A stretch of 64,000 nucleotides of DNA from an uncultured Ramlibacter sp. (lineage in GTDB: Bacteria > Pseudomonadota > Gammaproteobacteria > Burkholderiales > Burkholderiaceae_C): the NCBI RefSeq assembly GCF_936925435.1, contig NZ_CAKZHQ010000048.1:62001-126000 (forward strand). Direction: 5' to 3'. Numbering within the stretch: the first letter of the stretch is position 1; every line of letters begins with the position of its first letter. Position numbers and translations under genes: made by a program. A model generated the notes under the pieces. That model searched no databases, was not told the origin of the DNA, and was given only the letters and a program-made list of their open reading frames with translations. This document shows positions 26,225 to 34,604 of this stretch, one piece after another.

Positions 26225-27433
26225 ATGAGCAAACAAGTTCAAGACGCCTACATCGTCGCCGCCACCCGCACGCCCATCGGCCGTTCGCACCGCGGCTTTT
26301 TCCGCAACACCCGGCCGGATGACCTGCTGGCGCACGCGCTGCGCGCCGCGCTGGCCCAGGTGCCGGGCCTGGACCCCGCCAGCATTGAAGACGTGATCTG
26401 CGGCTGCGCGATCCCCGAGGGCCAGCAGGGCCTGAACGTGGCGCGCATCGGCGCCGTGCTGGCCGGCCTGCCCAAGAGCGTGGGTGGCATCACGGTGAAC
26501 CGCTTCTGCGCCTCGGGCCTCTCGGCCGTGCAGATGGCGGCCGACCGCATCCGCGTGGGCGAGTCCGACGTCATGATCGCCGCCGGCACCGAGAGCATGA
26601 GCATGGTGCCGATGATGGGCAACTCGCCCTCGCTGTCGCCCACCATCTTTTCCAACCCGGACGACATCGAAAGCTATGGCATCGCCTACGGCATGGGCCT
26701 GACGGCCGAGAAGGTGGCCCAGCAGTGGAAGGTCTCGCGCGACGCGCAGGACGAGTTCGCCTACAACTCCCACATGAAGGCCATTGCCGCCATGAAGGCC
26801 GGCGAGTTTGCCAACGAGATCACACCGGTCGACGTGACCGAACGCTCGCTGGACCTGGAATCGGCCGAGGTGTCGGTCCGCAACCGCACCGTCAGCCTGG
26901 ACGAGGGCGCCCGCCCCGACACCACGGTCGAAGGCCTGGCCAAGCTGCGCACGGTGTTTGCCGCGCGCGGTTCGGTCACCGCCGGCAATAGCTCGCAGAC
27001 CTCGGACGGCGCCGGTGCGCTCATCCTGGCCAGCGAGTCGGCCGTCAAACGCTTCGGCCTCAAGCCGCTGGCGCGCTTCGTCAGCTACGCCAGCCGCGGC
27101 GTGCCGCCCCACATCATGGGCATCGGCCCCATCGAAGCCATTCCGGCCGCGCTCAAGGCCGCTGGCCTGAAGCAGGACGCCATCGACTGGATCGAGCTGA
27201 ACGAGGCCTTTGCCGCGCAGTCGCTGGCGGTGATGAACACGCTGGGCCTGGACCCGTCCAAGGTCAACCCCATGGGGGGCGCCATCGCCCTGGGCCACCC
27301 CCTGGGAGCCACCGGTGCTATCCGCTCGGCGACAGTCGTGCACGCCTTGCAGCGCAAGAATCTCAAGTACGGCATGGTCACCATGTGCGTGGGCATGGGG
27401 CAGGGCGCGGCCGGCATCTTCGAGCGCGTCTGA
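26225..27433 (+). CDS. Acetyl-CoA C-acyltransferase (FadA-type thiolase)
   Basis: A 402-residue thiolase that cleaves 3-ketoacyl-CoA. The nucleophile is C95 in NRFCASGLSAVQMAA; the GNSSQTSDGAGA, NEAFAAQ, GGAIALGHPLGATGAIR and C-terminal CVGMGQGAAGIFE blocks, with the second catalytic Cys and His, are all present. Last gene of the operon that starts with TetR; a strong terminator follows 15 bp downstream. Confidence 0.95.
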   Translation: MSKQVQDAYIVAATRTPIGRSHRGFFRNTRPDDLLAHALRAALAQVPGLDPASIEDVICGCAIPEGQQGLNVARIGAVLAGLPKSVGGITVNRFCASGLSAVQMAADRIRVGESDVMIAAGTESMSMVPMMGNSPSLSPTIFSNPDDIESYGIAYGMGLTAEKVAQQWKVSRDAQDEFAYNSHMKAIAAMKAGEFANEITPVDVTERSLDLESAEVSVRNRTVSLDEGARPDTTVEGLAKLRTVFAARGSVTAGNSSQTSDGAGALILASESAVKRFGLKPLARFVSYASRGVPPHIMGIGPIEAIPAALKAAGLKQDAIDWIELNEAFAAQSLAVMNTLGLDPSKVNPMGGAIALGHPLGATGAIRSATVVHALQRKNLKYGMVTMCVGMGQGAAGIFERV

Positions 27434-27446
27434 GCGAACGCACCCC

Positions 27447-27470
27447 AAGGCCACGCAAGTGGCCTTTTTT
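27447..27470 (+). terminator. Rho-independent terminator after the thiolase gene
   Basis: AAGGCCAC pairs with GTGGCCTT around a GCAA tetraloop (GGCCAC 27449-27454 and GTGGCC 27459-27464), followed directly by six T residues. It ends the TetR-to-thiolase operon. Confidence 0.93.
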
Positions 27471-27492
27471 GATTTTGCATGAGGAGAGCGGC

Positions 27493-28359
27493 ATGAAAGA
27501 GCAGACCCTCCACGCAGCCGACGGCACGCCGATCGCGCTGCGCGTCTACGAGAGCGATCGCCCCGACCGCGGCAGCGTGGTGATCGGCGGCGCCATGGGC
27601 GTGCGCCAGGACTACTACGCGGCCTTTGCCCAGTGGCTGGCGGGCCAGGGCTGGCGCGTCACCACTTTCGACTACCGCGGCTCGGGCGCCTCCATGCCCG
27701 CAGCCGGCCTGCGCGGCTACAAGGCTGACCTGTTCGACTGGACGCGCGATTACGAGGCGGCCATAGACCACGCGCACGCGGCTCTGCCGGGCCTGCCCCT
27801 TTACCTGCTGGGCCACAGCCTGGGCGCGCAACTGCCCGGCCTGCTGGCCAACCAGCACAAAGTCAGCGGCCTGCTCAGCGTGGCGGCCGGCAGCGGCTAC
27901 TGGCGCGAGAACGCGCCCCAGCTCAAGCGCCTCGTGCCCTACTTCTGGTGGGTGCTGGTGCCGCTGGCCACCTGGCTGTGCGGCTACTTTCCTGGCCGCA
28001 AGCTCAAGAAGGTGGGCGACCTGCCGGCCGGCGTCGTCCTGCAATGGCGCAAGTGGTGCCTGAACCCGGGGTATAGCGTGGGCGCAGAAGGAGAGGCCGC
28101 GCGCCTGAGCTACGCCAAGGTCACCTTCCCGGTGATGGCCCTGTCCATCACCGACGACGAACTGATGACGCTGCGCGGCACGCACAGCCTGATCGGCCTG
28201 TACACCAATGCGCGCAGCCAGATCCAGCGCATCGCACCGGCCGACGTGGCCGCGCGGCGCCTGGGCCACTTCGGTCCCTTCCGCAGCGAGCAACAGGCCC
28301 AGCTCTGGCCGCGCATGGCGCTCTGGCTGGACGGCCTGGCAACACCCCAAGCAGCATGA
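27493..28359 (+). CDS. Alpha/beta hydrolase
   Basis: A 288-residue alpha/beta hydrolase. DYRGSGAS precedes the nucleophile elbow LLGHSLGAQLPGL, with a late Asp (SITDDELMT) and a His near GHFGPF completing a plausible triad. A hydrophobic lid segment, PYFWWVLVPLATWLCGYFPG, lies in the middle. ATG 27493 follows GAGGAGAG, 22 bp after the terminator. The stop overlaps the next gene by ATGA. Substrate unknown; the coupled thioesterase suggests ester or thioester chemistry on lipids. Confidence 0.85.
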   Translation: MKEQTLHAADGTPIALRVYESDRPDRGSVVIGGAMGVRQDYYAAFAQWLAGQGWRVTTFDYRGSGASMPAAGLRGYKADLFDWTRDYEAAIDHAHAALPGLPLYLLGHSLGAQLPGLLANQHKVSGLLSVAAGSGYWRENAPQLKRLVPYFWWVLVPLATWLCGYFPGRKLKKVGDLPAGVVLQWRKWCLNPGYSVGAEGEAARLSYAKVTFPVMALSITDDELMTLRGTHSLIGLYTNARSQIQRIAPADVAARRLGHFGPFRSEQQAQLWPRMALWLDGLATPQAA

Positions 28360-29165
28360 GCACGCACGCATTCGACGAAGCTGTCGCCCTGCAGCCGCAG
28401 GCCGACGGCACATTCCTGGGCCATACCAGCGCGGCCTACGCCAACATGGTCGGGCCCTTTGGCGGCATCACAGCGGCCCAGGCACTCAATGCCGCGCTGC
28501 TGCACCCGCAGCGCCTGGGCGATCCGATTTCGCTGACGGTGAACTTCGCCGCCGCAGTGGCCGACGGCCCTTTCAGCGTCATTGCCAGGCCCGCCCGCAC
28601 CAACCGCTCGACCCAGCACTGGGTGCTGGAGATCCAGCAAGAGGGCCAGACCGTGCTCACCGGCACGGCCTTCTTCGGCCTGCGGCGGGACACCTGGGGC
28701 GTGGACGAGCAGCCCATGCCCCAGGTGCCCGGTCCCGTGGACGTGGCGCGCGCCGCCGGCCGGGCCTCGGTCGAATGGGTCAAGCGCTACGAGATGCGGT
28801 TTGCCGAAGGCCCCATCCCAAATGACTGGAACGGCCAGGACCAGGGCACGAGCCGCACGCGCCTGTGGCTGCGCGACGACCCGCCGCGTCCGCTGGACTT
28901 CGCCTCGCTCACCGCTTTGTCCGACGTATTCTTCCCGCGCGTCTGGCGGCGCCGGCCGGTCTTCGTGCCCATCGGCACGGTCTCCATGAGCATCTATTTC
29001 CATGCCGATGCGGCACAGCTGCAGGCCACGGGCGAAGGCCACCTGCTGGGCCAGACCCAGGCCCAGGCCTTTCGCAATGGCTACTTCGACCAGACGGCGC
29101 AGTTGTGGAACGAGGCCGGACAATTGCTGGTGACGACCCACCAGGTCGTGTACTACAAGGAATAG
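28356..29165 (+). CDS. Acyl-CoA thioesterase family protein (double hot-dog, TesB-like)
   Basis: A 269-residue protein with two hot-dog halves. The N-terminal half has YANMVGPFGGITAAQALNAAL followed by SLTVNFAAAVADGPF; the C-terminal half has FVPIGTVSMSIYFH and a closing HQVVYYKE. It resembles thioesterase-like 4HBT_3 proteins that hydrolyse acyl-CoA. Start overlaps the preceding hydrolase stop. Placement near beta-oxidation genes supports a role in acyl-CoA turnover; chain-length preference is unknown. Confidence 0.82.
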   Translation: MSTHAFDEAVALQPQADGTFLGHTSAAYANMVGPFGGITAAQALNAALLHPQRLGDPISLTVNFAAAVADGPFSVIARPARTNRSTQHWVLEIQQEGQTVLTGTAFFGLRRDTWGVDEQPMPQVPGPVDVARAAGRASVEWVKRYEMRFAEGPIPNDWNGQDQGTSRTRLWLRDDPPRPLDFASLTALSDVFFPRVWRRRPVFVPIGTVSMSIYFHADAAQLQATGEGHLLGQTQAQAFRNGYFDQTAQLWNEAGQLLVTTHQVVYYKE

Positions 29166-29167
29166 GG

Positions 29168-29212
29168 ATGGCCCAATGCACTGGGGCCAGGACAGACTCG
29201 ATTTTGTGAAAC
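29168..29212 (+). repeat. Degenerate dispersed repeat copy (GGGGCCAGG...GATTTTG tail)
   Basis: The 66-bp gap before the enoyl-CoA hydratase contains GGCCC-AATGCACT-GGGGCC followed by AGGACAGACTCGATTTTG. The same order, GGGGCCAGG then GATTTGAATC, occurs at 32026-32076. I read it as the tail half of the dispersed ~60-bp family. Confidence 0.4.
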
Positions 29213-29231
29213 AAGCACTGGAAGACAAGCA

Positions 29232-30011
29232 ATGACCACCGACACCACCAAGGACATCCTTTCCCACGTCGAAGCCGGCGTGATGACCATCACCCTCAAC
29301 CGCCTGGAGCGCAAGAACTCCATCACCGCCGCCATGTACGGCGCCATGGCCGACGCCCTGGACGCGGCCGCCGGCGATGCCGCCGTGCGCGTGGTCGTGT
29401 TGCAGGGCCACGAGACCATTTTCTCGGCCGGCAACGACATCGGCGACTTCCTGACCAAGCCGCCGGCCGGCATGGACTCGCCGGTGTTCCGCTTCCTGCG
29501 CGGCATCGCGGCTTTCCCCAAGCCCCTGATCGCGTCCGTCTGCGGCCCGGCCGTGGGCGTGGGCACAACCCTGCTGTTCCACTGCGACCTGGTCTACGCC
29601 GGTGACAACGCGGCTTTTTCCATGCCCTTCGTGAATCTGGGCCTGTGTCCGGAGGCGGCCTCCAGCCTGCTGGTGCCGCAGATGCTGGGCTACCACCGCG
29701 CGGCCGAGGCCCTGCTGCTGGGCGAGCCCTTCATGGCCGAGGCGGCGCTGGAGGTGGGCCTGGTCAACCGCGTCCTGCCACCGCTGGAGGCCAACGGTGT
29801 GGCCCAGGGCGTGGCGCGCAAGCTGGCGGCCAAGCCGCTGAGCTCGCTGGTCGAGACCAAGCGTCTGATGAAGAAGGGACAGGCTGCCCTGGTGCTCCAG
29901 CAGATGGACGAAGAGGGCAAGAGCTTCGGCCGCATGCTGGGTGAGCCGGCGGCCAAGGAAGCCTTCGGTGCCTTCATGGAAAAGCGCAAACCCGACTTTT
30001 CCCGGATTTGA
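29232..30011 (+). CDS. Enoyl-CoA hydratase/isomerase family protein
   Basis: A 259-residue crotonase. MTITLNRLERKNSITAAMYGAM is the usual N-terminal strand-helix; the oxyanion-hole motifs are FSAGNDIGDF and CGPAVGVGTTLLFHCDLVYA. At the catalytic site NLGLCPEAASSLLVP keeps the second acidic residue of hydratases (E in PEA), while the first position is occupied by the G-L-C context, typical of the isomerase/ECI2-like branch. It may therefore isomerise 3-enoyl-CoA rather than hydrate 2-enoyl-CoA. Confidence 0.86.
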   Translation: MTTDTTKDILSHVEAGVMTITLNRLERKNSITAAMYGAMADALDAAAGDAAVRVVVLQGHETIFSAGNDIGDFLTKPPAGMDSPVFRFLRGIAAFPKPLIASVCGPAVGVGTTLLFHCDLVYAGDNAAFSMPFVNLGLCPEAASSLLVPQMLGYHRAAEALLLGEPFMAEAALEVGLVNRVLPPLEANGVAQGVARKLAAKPLSSLVETKRLMKKGQAALVLQQMDEEGKSFGRMLGEPAAKEAFGAFMEKRKPDFSRI

Positions 30012-30024
30012 GAGCAAAGTACGC

Positions 30025-30069
30025 CCTCTGCCCCGCCCGATGGACCTGAGATGCTATGAAATCAGTAGC
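30025..30069 (-). repeat. Dispersed ~60-bp repeat, clearest copy (GCTACTGATTTCATAGC)
   Basis: Read on the minus strand the gap starts GCTACTGATTTCATAGC, continues ATCTCAGGTCCATCGGGC and ends GGGGCAGAGGGCG. Head and tail match those of the other copies. It fills most of the 72-bp space before the next SDR gene. Confidence 0.6.
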
Positions 30070-30083
30070 GTAAGGAAACTGCG

Positions 30084-30911
30084 ATGACCCTCAAAGGCAA
30101 GACCCTCTTCATCACCGGCGCATCCAGAGGTATTGGTTTGGCGATCGCCAAACGTGCGGCATTGGATGGAGCGAACATCGTCATCGCCGCCAAGACCACG
30201 GACAGCAATCCCAAGCTGCCGGGCACCATCTACAGCGCGGCGCAGGAGATCGAGGCGGCCGGCGGTCAGGCCTTGCCGCTGCAGGTGGACATCCGTGAAG
30301 AGGCCAATGTGCTGGAGGCCGTGGCCAAGGCTGTGCAGGCCTTCGGCGGCATCGACATCCTGGTCAACAACGCCAGCGCCATCAGCCTGACCGACACCGA
30401 ACACACGCCCATGAAGCGCTACGACCTGATGAACCAGGTCAACGCCCGCGGCACCTACCTGTGCACCCAGGCCTGCCTGCCCGAGCTCAAGAAGTCGGCC
30501 GCCGCCGGCCGTGGCCCGCAGGTGCTGACCATGTCGCCGCCGCTGTCCATGAAGCAGCACTGGTTCGCGCCGCACACGGCCTACACCATGGCCAAGTACG
30601 GCATGAGCATGTGCACCCTGGGCCACTCGGGCGAGTTCAAGGCCCACGGCATCGCCGTCAACAGCCTGTGGCCACGCACGGCGATTGCCACCGCGGCCCT
30701 GCAGATGATCCCCGGCGTCGACATCAACCTCTGCCGCAAACCCGAGATCCTGTCCGACGCCGCTTACTTCATCCTCACCGCCGGCGGCGGCGCCAGCGGC
30801 AACTTCTACATCGACGACGAGGTGCTGGCCGCCCACGGCCTCACCGAGCTGGAGAAGTACTCGGTCCAGCCCGGTACGAAGAACTTCATCCCCGACTTCT
30901 TCGTCGACTGA
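30084..30911 (+). CDS. SDR-family oxidoreductase, HSDL2-like
   Basis: A 275-residue SDR. LFITGASRGIGLAIAKRAALDGANIVIAAKT is the cofactor-binding N-terminus; NNASAISLTDTEHTPMKRYDLMNQVNARGTYL and the catalytic HTAYTMAKYGMSM (Y-TMA-K) follow. The pattern, including PKLPGTIYSAAQEIEAAGGQAL, is that of hydroxysteroid dehydrogenase-like 2 proteins, but without the C-terminal SCP2 domain of the animal enzyme. AAGGAA precedes the start. Likely acts on a lipid or acyl-CoA hydroxyl; substrate unknown. Confidence 0.87.
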   Translation: MTLKGKTLFITGASRGIGLAIAKRAALDGANIVIAAKTTDSNPKLPGTIYSAAQEIEAAGGQALPLQVDIREEANVLEAVAKAVQAFGGIDILVNNASAISLTDTEHTPMKRYDLMNQVNARGTYLCTQACLPELKKSAAAGRGPQVLTMSPPLSMKQHWFAPHTAYTMAKYGMSMCTLGHSGEFKAHGIAVNSLWPRTAIATAALQMIPGVDINLCRKPEILSDAAYFILTAGGGASGNFYIDDEVLAAHGLTELEKYSVQPGTKNFIPDFFVD

Positions 30912-30923
30912 GGGCCGGCCAGC

Positions 30924-31586
30924 ATGCTGCCACGCGCAATTGCCGACTACTGGTCGCTGACGACCGCCCAGGCGGCCATCGAGGTCTTCGCCACGGTGGC
31001 CTTCGCCCTGTCCGGCCTGATCGAGGCGGCGCGCAAGAAGCTCGACCCCGTGGGCGTGTGCATGGTGGCGGGACTGGCGGCCTTTGGTGGCGGCACGCTG
31101 CGCGACATCCTGCTGGACCGCCGGCCCTTTTTCTGGGTCGAGCACGCCTGGTACCTGTGGATTCTGCTGGCCGTGTGCGTCGCAGCCATGCTGTTCATGC
31201 ACTCGCGCCACCTCGAACCCACCGAGCGCGCCACCCAATGGCCCGACGCGCTGGGCCTGGGCCTGTTCTCCGCCAGCGGCACGCAGATTGCGCTGGCCGC
31301 CCACATGCCACCCATCGTCGCCGTGCTGATGGGCGTGGTCACCGCGATCTTCGGCGGCGTGCTGCGCGACGTTGTCTGCAACGAGATCCCGCGCGCTTTC
31401 CGCGACCACCAGCCCTATGCGGTCTGCGCCTTCGCCGGCGCCTGGGTGCTGGTGGTGGTCCAGTTGTTTGCAGGGCCCGGCCTGGCCCTGCTCGCCGGCG
31501 CGATCACCACCTCGGTGCTGCGCTTGCTGGTGCTCTTCACCGGCTGGCGGCTGCCGGCCTGGCGCACCGACCGCGGGCCCCACTGA
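30924..31586 (+). CDS. Trimeric intracellular cation (TRIC-type) channel family, UPF0126
   Basis: A 220-residue membrane protein with seven hydrophobic segments arranged as two UPF0126 repeats. Each repeat carries the signature: GLAAFGGGTLRDILLDRRPFFW in the first and GVVTAIFGGVLRDVVCNEIPRAF in the second. The family resembles TRIC channels and is probably a monovalent cation channel. It starts 12 bp after the SDR gene. Related proteins elsewhere link to glycine use, but nothing here supports that. Confidence 0.9.
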   Translation: MLPRAIADYWSLTTAQAAIEVFATVAFALSGLIEAARKKLDPVGVCMVAGLAAFGGGTLRDILLDRRPFFWVEHAWYLWILLAVCVAAMLFMHSRHLEPTERATQWPDALGLGLFSASGTQIALAAHMPPIVAVLMGVVTAIFGGVLRDVVCNEIPRAFRDHQPYAVCAFAGAWVLVVVQLFAGPGLALLAGAITTSVLRLLVLFTGWRLPAWRTDRGPH

Positions 31587-31644
31587 CAGAAAAAAGCCGG
31601 CGCAGCGGCTACAGTGGCAGGCCTGACAAACACGAGTCATCGCC

Positions 31645-32010
31645 ATGCCCTACATGCTGCTGATCCACGAACCCATAGGCCAGCGCGCCGCCCGAGGCGA
31701 GGCCCAGGGCCGCGTTGTCTTCGACCGCATGCTGCGCTGGGGCGGCGAGCTCAAGGCGCGCGGCCTGCTGCTGGCGACGCAGTCGCTGGCCGGCCAGGAC
31801 GAGGGCGCGGCCCGCATCCAGGTGCGCGATGGCCAGACCCAGCTGCTGGACGGCCCTTTTGCCGAAGCCAAGGAAATGGTCGGTGGCTTCTTCCTGCTCG
31901 ACTGCGCCAGCCGGGACGAGGCGCTGGCCCTGGCACGCGAGTGCCCGGCCGCCCAGTGGGCCACGATCGAGGTCCGCGCCACCGGCCCGTGCTTCGCCGA
32001 CCTGCTCTGA
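31645..32010 (+). CDS. YciI-like DGPF-domain protein (1)
   Basis: A 121-residue ferredoxin-like-fold protein with the literal DGPF motif in LLDGPFAEAKEMVGGFFLL, the defining feature of the family linked to ECF42 sigma factors. The N-terminus MPYMLLIHEP is shorter than the usual form. It does not share an obvious ECF42-type promoter and is 171 bp from the second DGPF gene. Biochemical function unknown; YciI relatives are suspected enzymes with a His-Asp pair. Confidence 0.85.
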   Translation: MPYMLLIHEPIGQRAARGEAQGRVVFDRMLRWGGELKARGLLLATQSLAGQDEGAARIQVRDGQTQLLDGPFAEAKEMVGGFFLLDCASRDEALALARECPAAQWATIEVRATGPCFADLL

Positions 32011-32025
32011 GCTGCTCCTGCTTCG

Positions 32026-32076
32026 ATAGCGTCCCAGGCAAACTGGACGGGGGCCAGGGCCAGATTTGAATCCTGC
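32026..32076 (+). repeat. Dispersed ~60-bp repeat copy (GATAGC...GGGGGCCAGG...GATTTGAATC)
   Basis: Just after the first DGPF gene, CGATAGCGTCCCAGGC is followed by GGGGGCCAGGGCCAG and ATTTGAATCC. Head, middle GC block and tail match other members of the family in this window. Confidence 0.5.
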
Positions 32077-32118
32077 AGCAGTGCAGGGCGGCTGCTTACA
32101 AAATTTTTCAGGCCGTCC

Positions 32119-32145
32119 TGTCGATTCCGGCAGCCTTGCTTCGTC
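32119..32145 (+). promoter_or_regulatory. Candidate ECF42-type promoter for the DGPF/VOC/SRPBCC operon
   Basis: TGTCGA (32119-32124) is followed after exactly 17 bp by CGTC (32142-32145), 36 bp upstream of the second DGPF gene. From memory, promoters of ECF42 sigma factors studied in Streptomyces carry TGTCGA at -35 and CGA/TC at -10, so both halves match. The sigma factor itself is encoded at 34605, downstream of the operon this site would drive. Confidence 0.65.
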
Positions 32146-32181
32146 GTGTCCTTGACAGTGCCGCAAAACAAGGAGCAGCCC

Positions 32182-32607
32182 ATGCGATTCATGATCATGG
32201 TGAAGTCCCAGCCCGATTTCGAGGCCGAGACCACGCCGCAGACACCTGACGAGGCCTTGATGGCCGAGATGGCCGACTTCCACGAGGCCTTGGCCAAGGC
32301 CGGTGTGCTGCTGGATGCCAGCGGCTTGCAGCCCAGCCGCAAGGGCTGGCGCATCCACTACGAGGGCGACAAGCGCAGCGTGATCGACGGTCCCTTTGCC
32401 GAGGCCAAGGAACTGGTCGCCGGCTTCACCACCATCCAGGTGCGCAGCCGCGAGGAGGCGCTGGAATGGTCGCGGCGCTTTCCCAACCCTGCCGGCAAGG
32501 GCAAGCAGGCGGTGATCGAGGTGCGCCAGCTCTATGAACTGGACGACTTCACGCCCAACGAACAGGTCGAGCGTTTCCGCCAGATGGAAACGCCCAGTCT
32601 GAAGTAA
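32182..32607 (+). CDS. YciI-like DGPF-domain protein (2), first gene of putative ECF42 target operon
   Basis: A 141-residue protein starting MRFMIMVKSQPDFEAE, with DGPFAEAKELVAGFTTIQ and a C-terminal EVRQLYELDDFTP. This is the classic DGPF protein found next to ECF42 sigma genes. ATG 32182 follows AAGGAG. The frame is open a little upstream but the family start is clear. It heads five closely spaced genes ending at 34481. Confidence 0.9.
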   Translation: MRFMIMVKSQPDFEAETTPQTPDEALMAEMADFHEALAKAGVLLDASGLQPSRKGWRIHYEGDKRSVIDGPFAEAKELVAGFTTIQVRSREEALEWSRRFPNPAGKGKQAVIEVRQLYELDDFTPNEQVERFRQMETPSLK

Positions 32608-32634
32608 GCCACTGCCACCGAGGAGAGAACGACC

Positions 32635-33024
32635 ATGCAGATCAAGATCGCCAGCGTGATGGTGCAGGACCAGGAGCAGGCCCTGGCCTTCTACACGCAC
32701 AAGCTGGGCTTCCAGAAGATGGCCGACATCCCCATGGGCCCGCAGTACCGCTGGCTCACCGTGGTCTCGCCCGATGGCATTGCCGGCGTGGAGCTGGCGC
32801 TCGAGCCCATGGGTTTCGCGCCGGCCAGGGTCTACCAGAAGGCCTTGTACGAGGCCGGCATCCCGGCCACTGCCTTCACCACCACCGATGTCTACGCCGA
32901 GATGCAGCGCCTGCAGGCCATGGGCGTGGTCTTTCGCGACCAGCCGCAGGACATGGGACCCATCCTCGCCGTCATGTTCGAGGACGGCTGCGGCAATCTC
33001 ATCCACCTGGTCCAGCCCAAGTGA
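32635..33024 (+). CDS. VOC/glyoxalase-like protein (1)
   Basis: A 129-residue vicinal-oxygen-chelate protein with two beta-alpha-beta-beta-beta modules: MQIKIASVMVQDQEQALAFYTHKLGF and TAFTTTDVYAEMQRLQAMGV, ending EDGCGNLIHLVQP. Family members include glyoxalases, fosfomycin resistance enzymes and many of unknown substrate. It is 27 bp after the DGPF gene; its stop overlaps a GTG by which the next frame opens. Confidence 0.88.
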   Translation: MQIKIASVMVQDQEQALAFYTHKLGFQKMADIPMGPQYRWLTVVSPDGIAGVELALEPMGFAPARVYQKALYEAGIPATAFTTTDVYAEMQRLQAMGVVFRDQPQDMGPILAVMFEDGCGNLIHLVQPK

Positions 33025-33035
33025 AGGAAAACTGC

Positions 33036-33584
33036 ATGCTCAAGACCATTTTGTTCGTCGTGCTGGGCCTGGTGGTCCTGGCCGTCGCCTTCGTGCTGTT
33101 GCTGGCCCTGCGCCAGCCCGACACCTTCCGCATCCAGCGCAGCACCGTCATCGGCGCGCCGGCCGATCGCATCTACCCGCTGATCGCCGACCTGCGCCGC
33201 ATGAACAGCTGGAACCCCTTTGCGAAGAAGGACCCGCAGATCCAGATCCGCTACCGCGGCCCGGCCGGCGGGCCCGGCGCGGCCTACGATTTTTCCGGCA
33301 ACAAGGAGGTGGGCAAGGGCAGCATCGAGGTCACCGAGGCCATCGCACCCACGCGCGTGGCCATGAAGCTGGACACCATCGCCCCCATGGAAGGCCACCA
33401 CGCCATCCTGTTCAGCCTGGCGCCCGATGGCGGCAACAGCACCCGTGTCACCTGGTCCATGGAAGGCGCCAGCCCCTTCCTGGGCAAGGTCATGGGCGTG
33501 GTCTTCAACATGGACAAGATGGTCGGCGGCGCCTTCGATGCCGGCCTGGCCGACCTCAAGACGCAGGCCGAGAAGCCCCTGTGA
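33036..33584 (+). CDS. SRPBCC-family protein with N-terminal membrane anchor
   Basis: A 182-residue protein. Residues ~3-24 (KTILFVVLGLVVLAVAFVLLLAL) form one membrane helix, or an uncleaved signal; the rest is a polyketide-cyclase-like SRPBCC fold (IQRSTVIGAPADRIYPLIADLRRMNSWNPF). Such domains bind hydrophobic ligands. ATG 33036 is preferred over the overlapping GTG 33021 because AAGGAAA stands at the right distance. Third gene of the operon. Confidence 0.84.
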   Translation: MLKTILFVVLGLVVLAVAFVLLLALRQPDTFRIQRSTVIGAPADRIYPLIADLRRMNSWNPFAKKDPQIQIRYRGPAGGPGAAYDFSGNKEVGKGSIEVTEAIAPTRVAMKLDTIAPMEGHHAILFSLAPDGGNSTRVTWSMEGASPFLGKVMGVVFNMDKMVGGAFDAGLADLKTQAEKPL

Positions 33585-33598
33585 AACAGGAACAAGCC

Positions 33599-34048
33599 AT
33601 GAGGACGACTGCACAAGACCCGCGCGAAATCCACAGCCAGCGCCTGCTGTCCGGCGTGACGCCGGCCCAGGTCTTCCAGGCCTTTGCCGACCCGCAGCGC
33701 CTGGCGCGCTGGTGGGGGCCGGCGGGCTTTCGCAACAGCTTCGATGTGTTCGAGTTCCGGCCCGGCGGCGACTGGGTCTTCACCATGCACGGCCCGGACG
33801 GCAAGGGCTACCCCAACCGCAGCCGCTTCGAGACCATCGAGCCGGACGCCACCATCGTGTTCCAGCACCTGAACGCACCGGTCTTTCGCATGACCATCAC
33901 CCTGGCCGCCGAGGACGGCGGCACGCGCATCGGCTGGCGCATGTTGTTCGACAACGCCCAGCTGCGCGAGCAGATCGCCGCCATCGTCGTGCCGGCCAAC
34001 GAGCAGAACTTCGACCGCCTGCAAGCGCAGCTGCGGCCCCATTCCTGA
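33599..34048 (+). CDS. SRPBCC / AHSA1-family protein
   Basis: A 149-residue START-like protein: SGVTPAQVFQAFADPQRLARWWGPAGFRN is the usual AHSA1 start and the C-terminus carries a long helix (LREQIAAIVVPANEQNFDRLQAQL). It is cytosolic, unlike the anchored SRPBCC protein 14 bp upstream. AHSA1-type genes are frequent companions of ECF42 and DGPF genes. Ligand unknown. Confidence 0.87.
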   Translation: MRTTAQDPREIHSQRLLSGVTPAQVFQAFADPQRLARWWGPAGFRNSFDVFEFRPGGDWVFTMHGPDGKGYPNRSRFETIEPDATIVFQHLNAPVFRMTITLAAEDGGTRIGWRMLFDNAQLREQIAAIVVPANEQNFDRLQAQLRPHS

Positions 34049-34073
34049 CCACCACCTCCAAGGAGATTCACCC

Positions 34074-34481
34074 ATGTCCCGCCAGATGTTCGTCAACCTG
34101 CCCATCAAGAACATGGAACGCAGCCAGGCCTTCTTCAAGAGCCTGGGCTTTGCCTTCAATGCCCAGTTCACCAACGAGCAGGGCGCCTGCATGGTGGTCA
34201 GTGAGGACCACAACTACGTGATGCTGCTGGTCGAGCCCTTCTTCCAGGGCTTCACCAAGAAGCCCATCGCCGATGCCAGCAAGACCACCGAGGTGCTGAT
34301 CGCCCTGAGCTGCGCCAGCCGCGAGGAGGTCGACACCATGGTCAAGAAGGCGCTGGCCGCCGGCGGCACCGCGCCCAACCCGCAGCAGGACCACGGCTTC
34401 ATGTACAGCCACGGCTTCACCGACCTGGACGGCCATGTGTGGGAGGTGTTCTGGATGGACCCCACTCACGTCATGTCGTAA
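34074..34481 (+). CDS. VOC/glyoxalase-like protein (2)
   Basis: A 135-residue VOC protein (MSRQMFVNLPIKNMERSQAFFKSLGF, with the C-terminal MYSHGFTDLDGHVWEVFWMDP that supplies the metal-ligand Glu in family members). AAGGAG precedes the start. Last gene of the operon; an inverted REP-like copy follows directly. Confidence 0.9.
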   Translation: MSRQMFVNLPIKNMERSQAFFKSLGFAFNAQFTNEQGACMVVSEDHNYVMLLVEPFFQGFTKKPIADASKTTEVLIALSCASREEVDTMVKKALAAGGTAPNPQQDHGFMYSHGFTDLDGHVWEVFWMDPTHVMS

Positions 34482-34482
34482 A

Positions 34483-34560
34483 TGGCCCCCACGCTCGTCA
34501 CTGCGTGTACTCGCTGCCCCCCGAGGGGGCTGGCATGTCTAGGGACGGCCCGTCGACATG
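34483..34560 (-). repeat. REP-like hairpin element, inverted diverged copy
   Basis: GCCCCCACGCTCG, CACTGCGTGTACTCGC, TGCCCCCCGAGGGGGC and GGGACGGCCCGTCG occur in the order expected for the reverse complement of the tandem element at 4448-4608. It sits between the end of the ECF42-associated operon and the sigma gene, and its hairpin could act as a transcription barrier (inference). Confidence 0.8.
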
Positions 34561-34604
34561 CCGCAATCCTCGACCGCCACTGCCTGAGTCTCTAAGATCG
34601 CCGG

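Noticed and set aside
31595..31610. AGCCG/CGGCT hairpin after the UPF0126 gene as a terminator
   Set aside because: No T-run follows on the plus strand; the run of A precedes it, so it would only work on the minus strand, where no gene ends.
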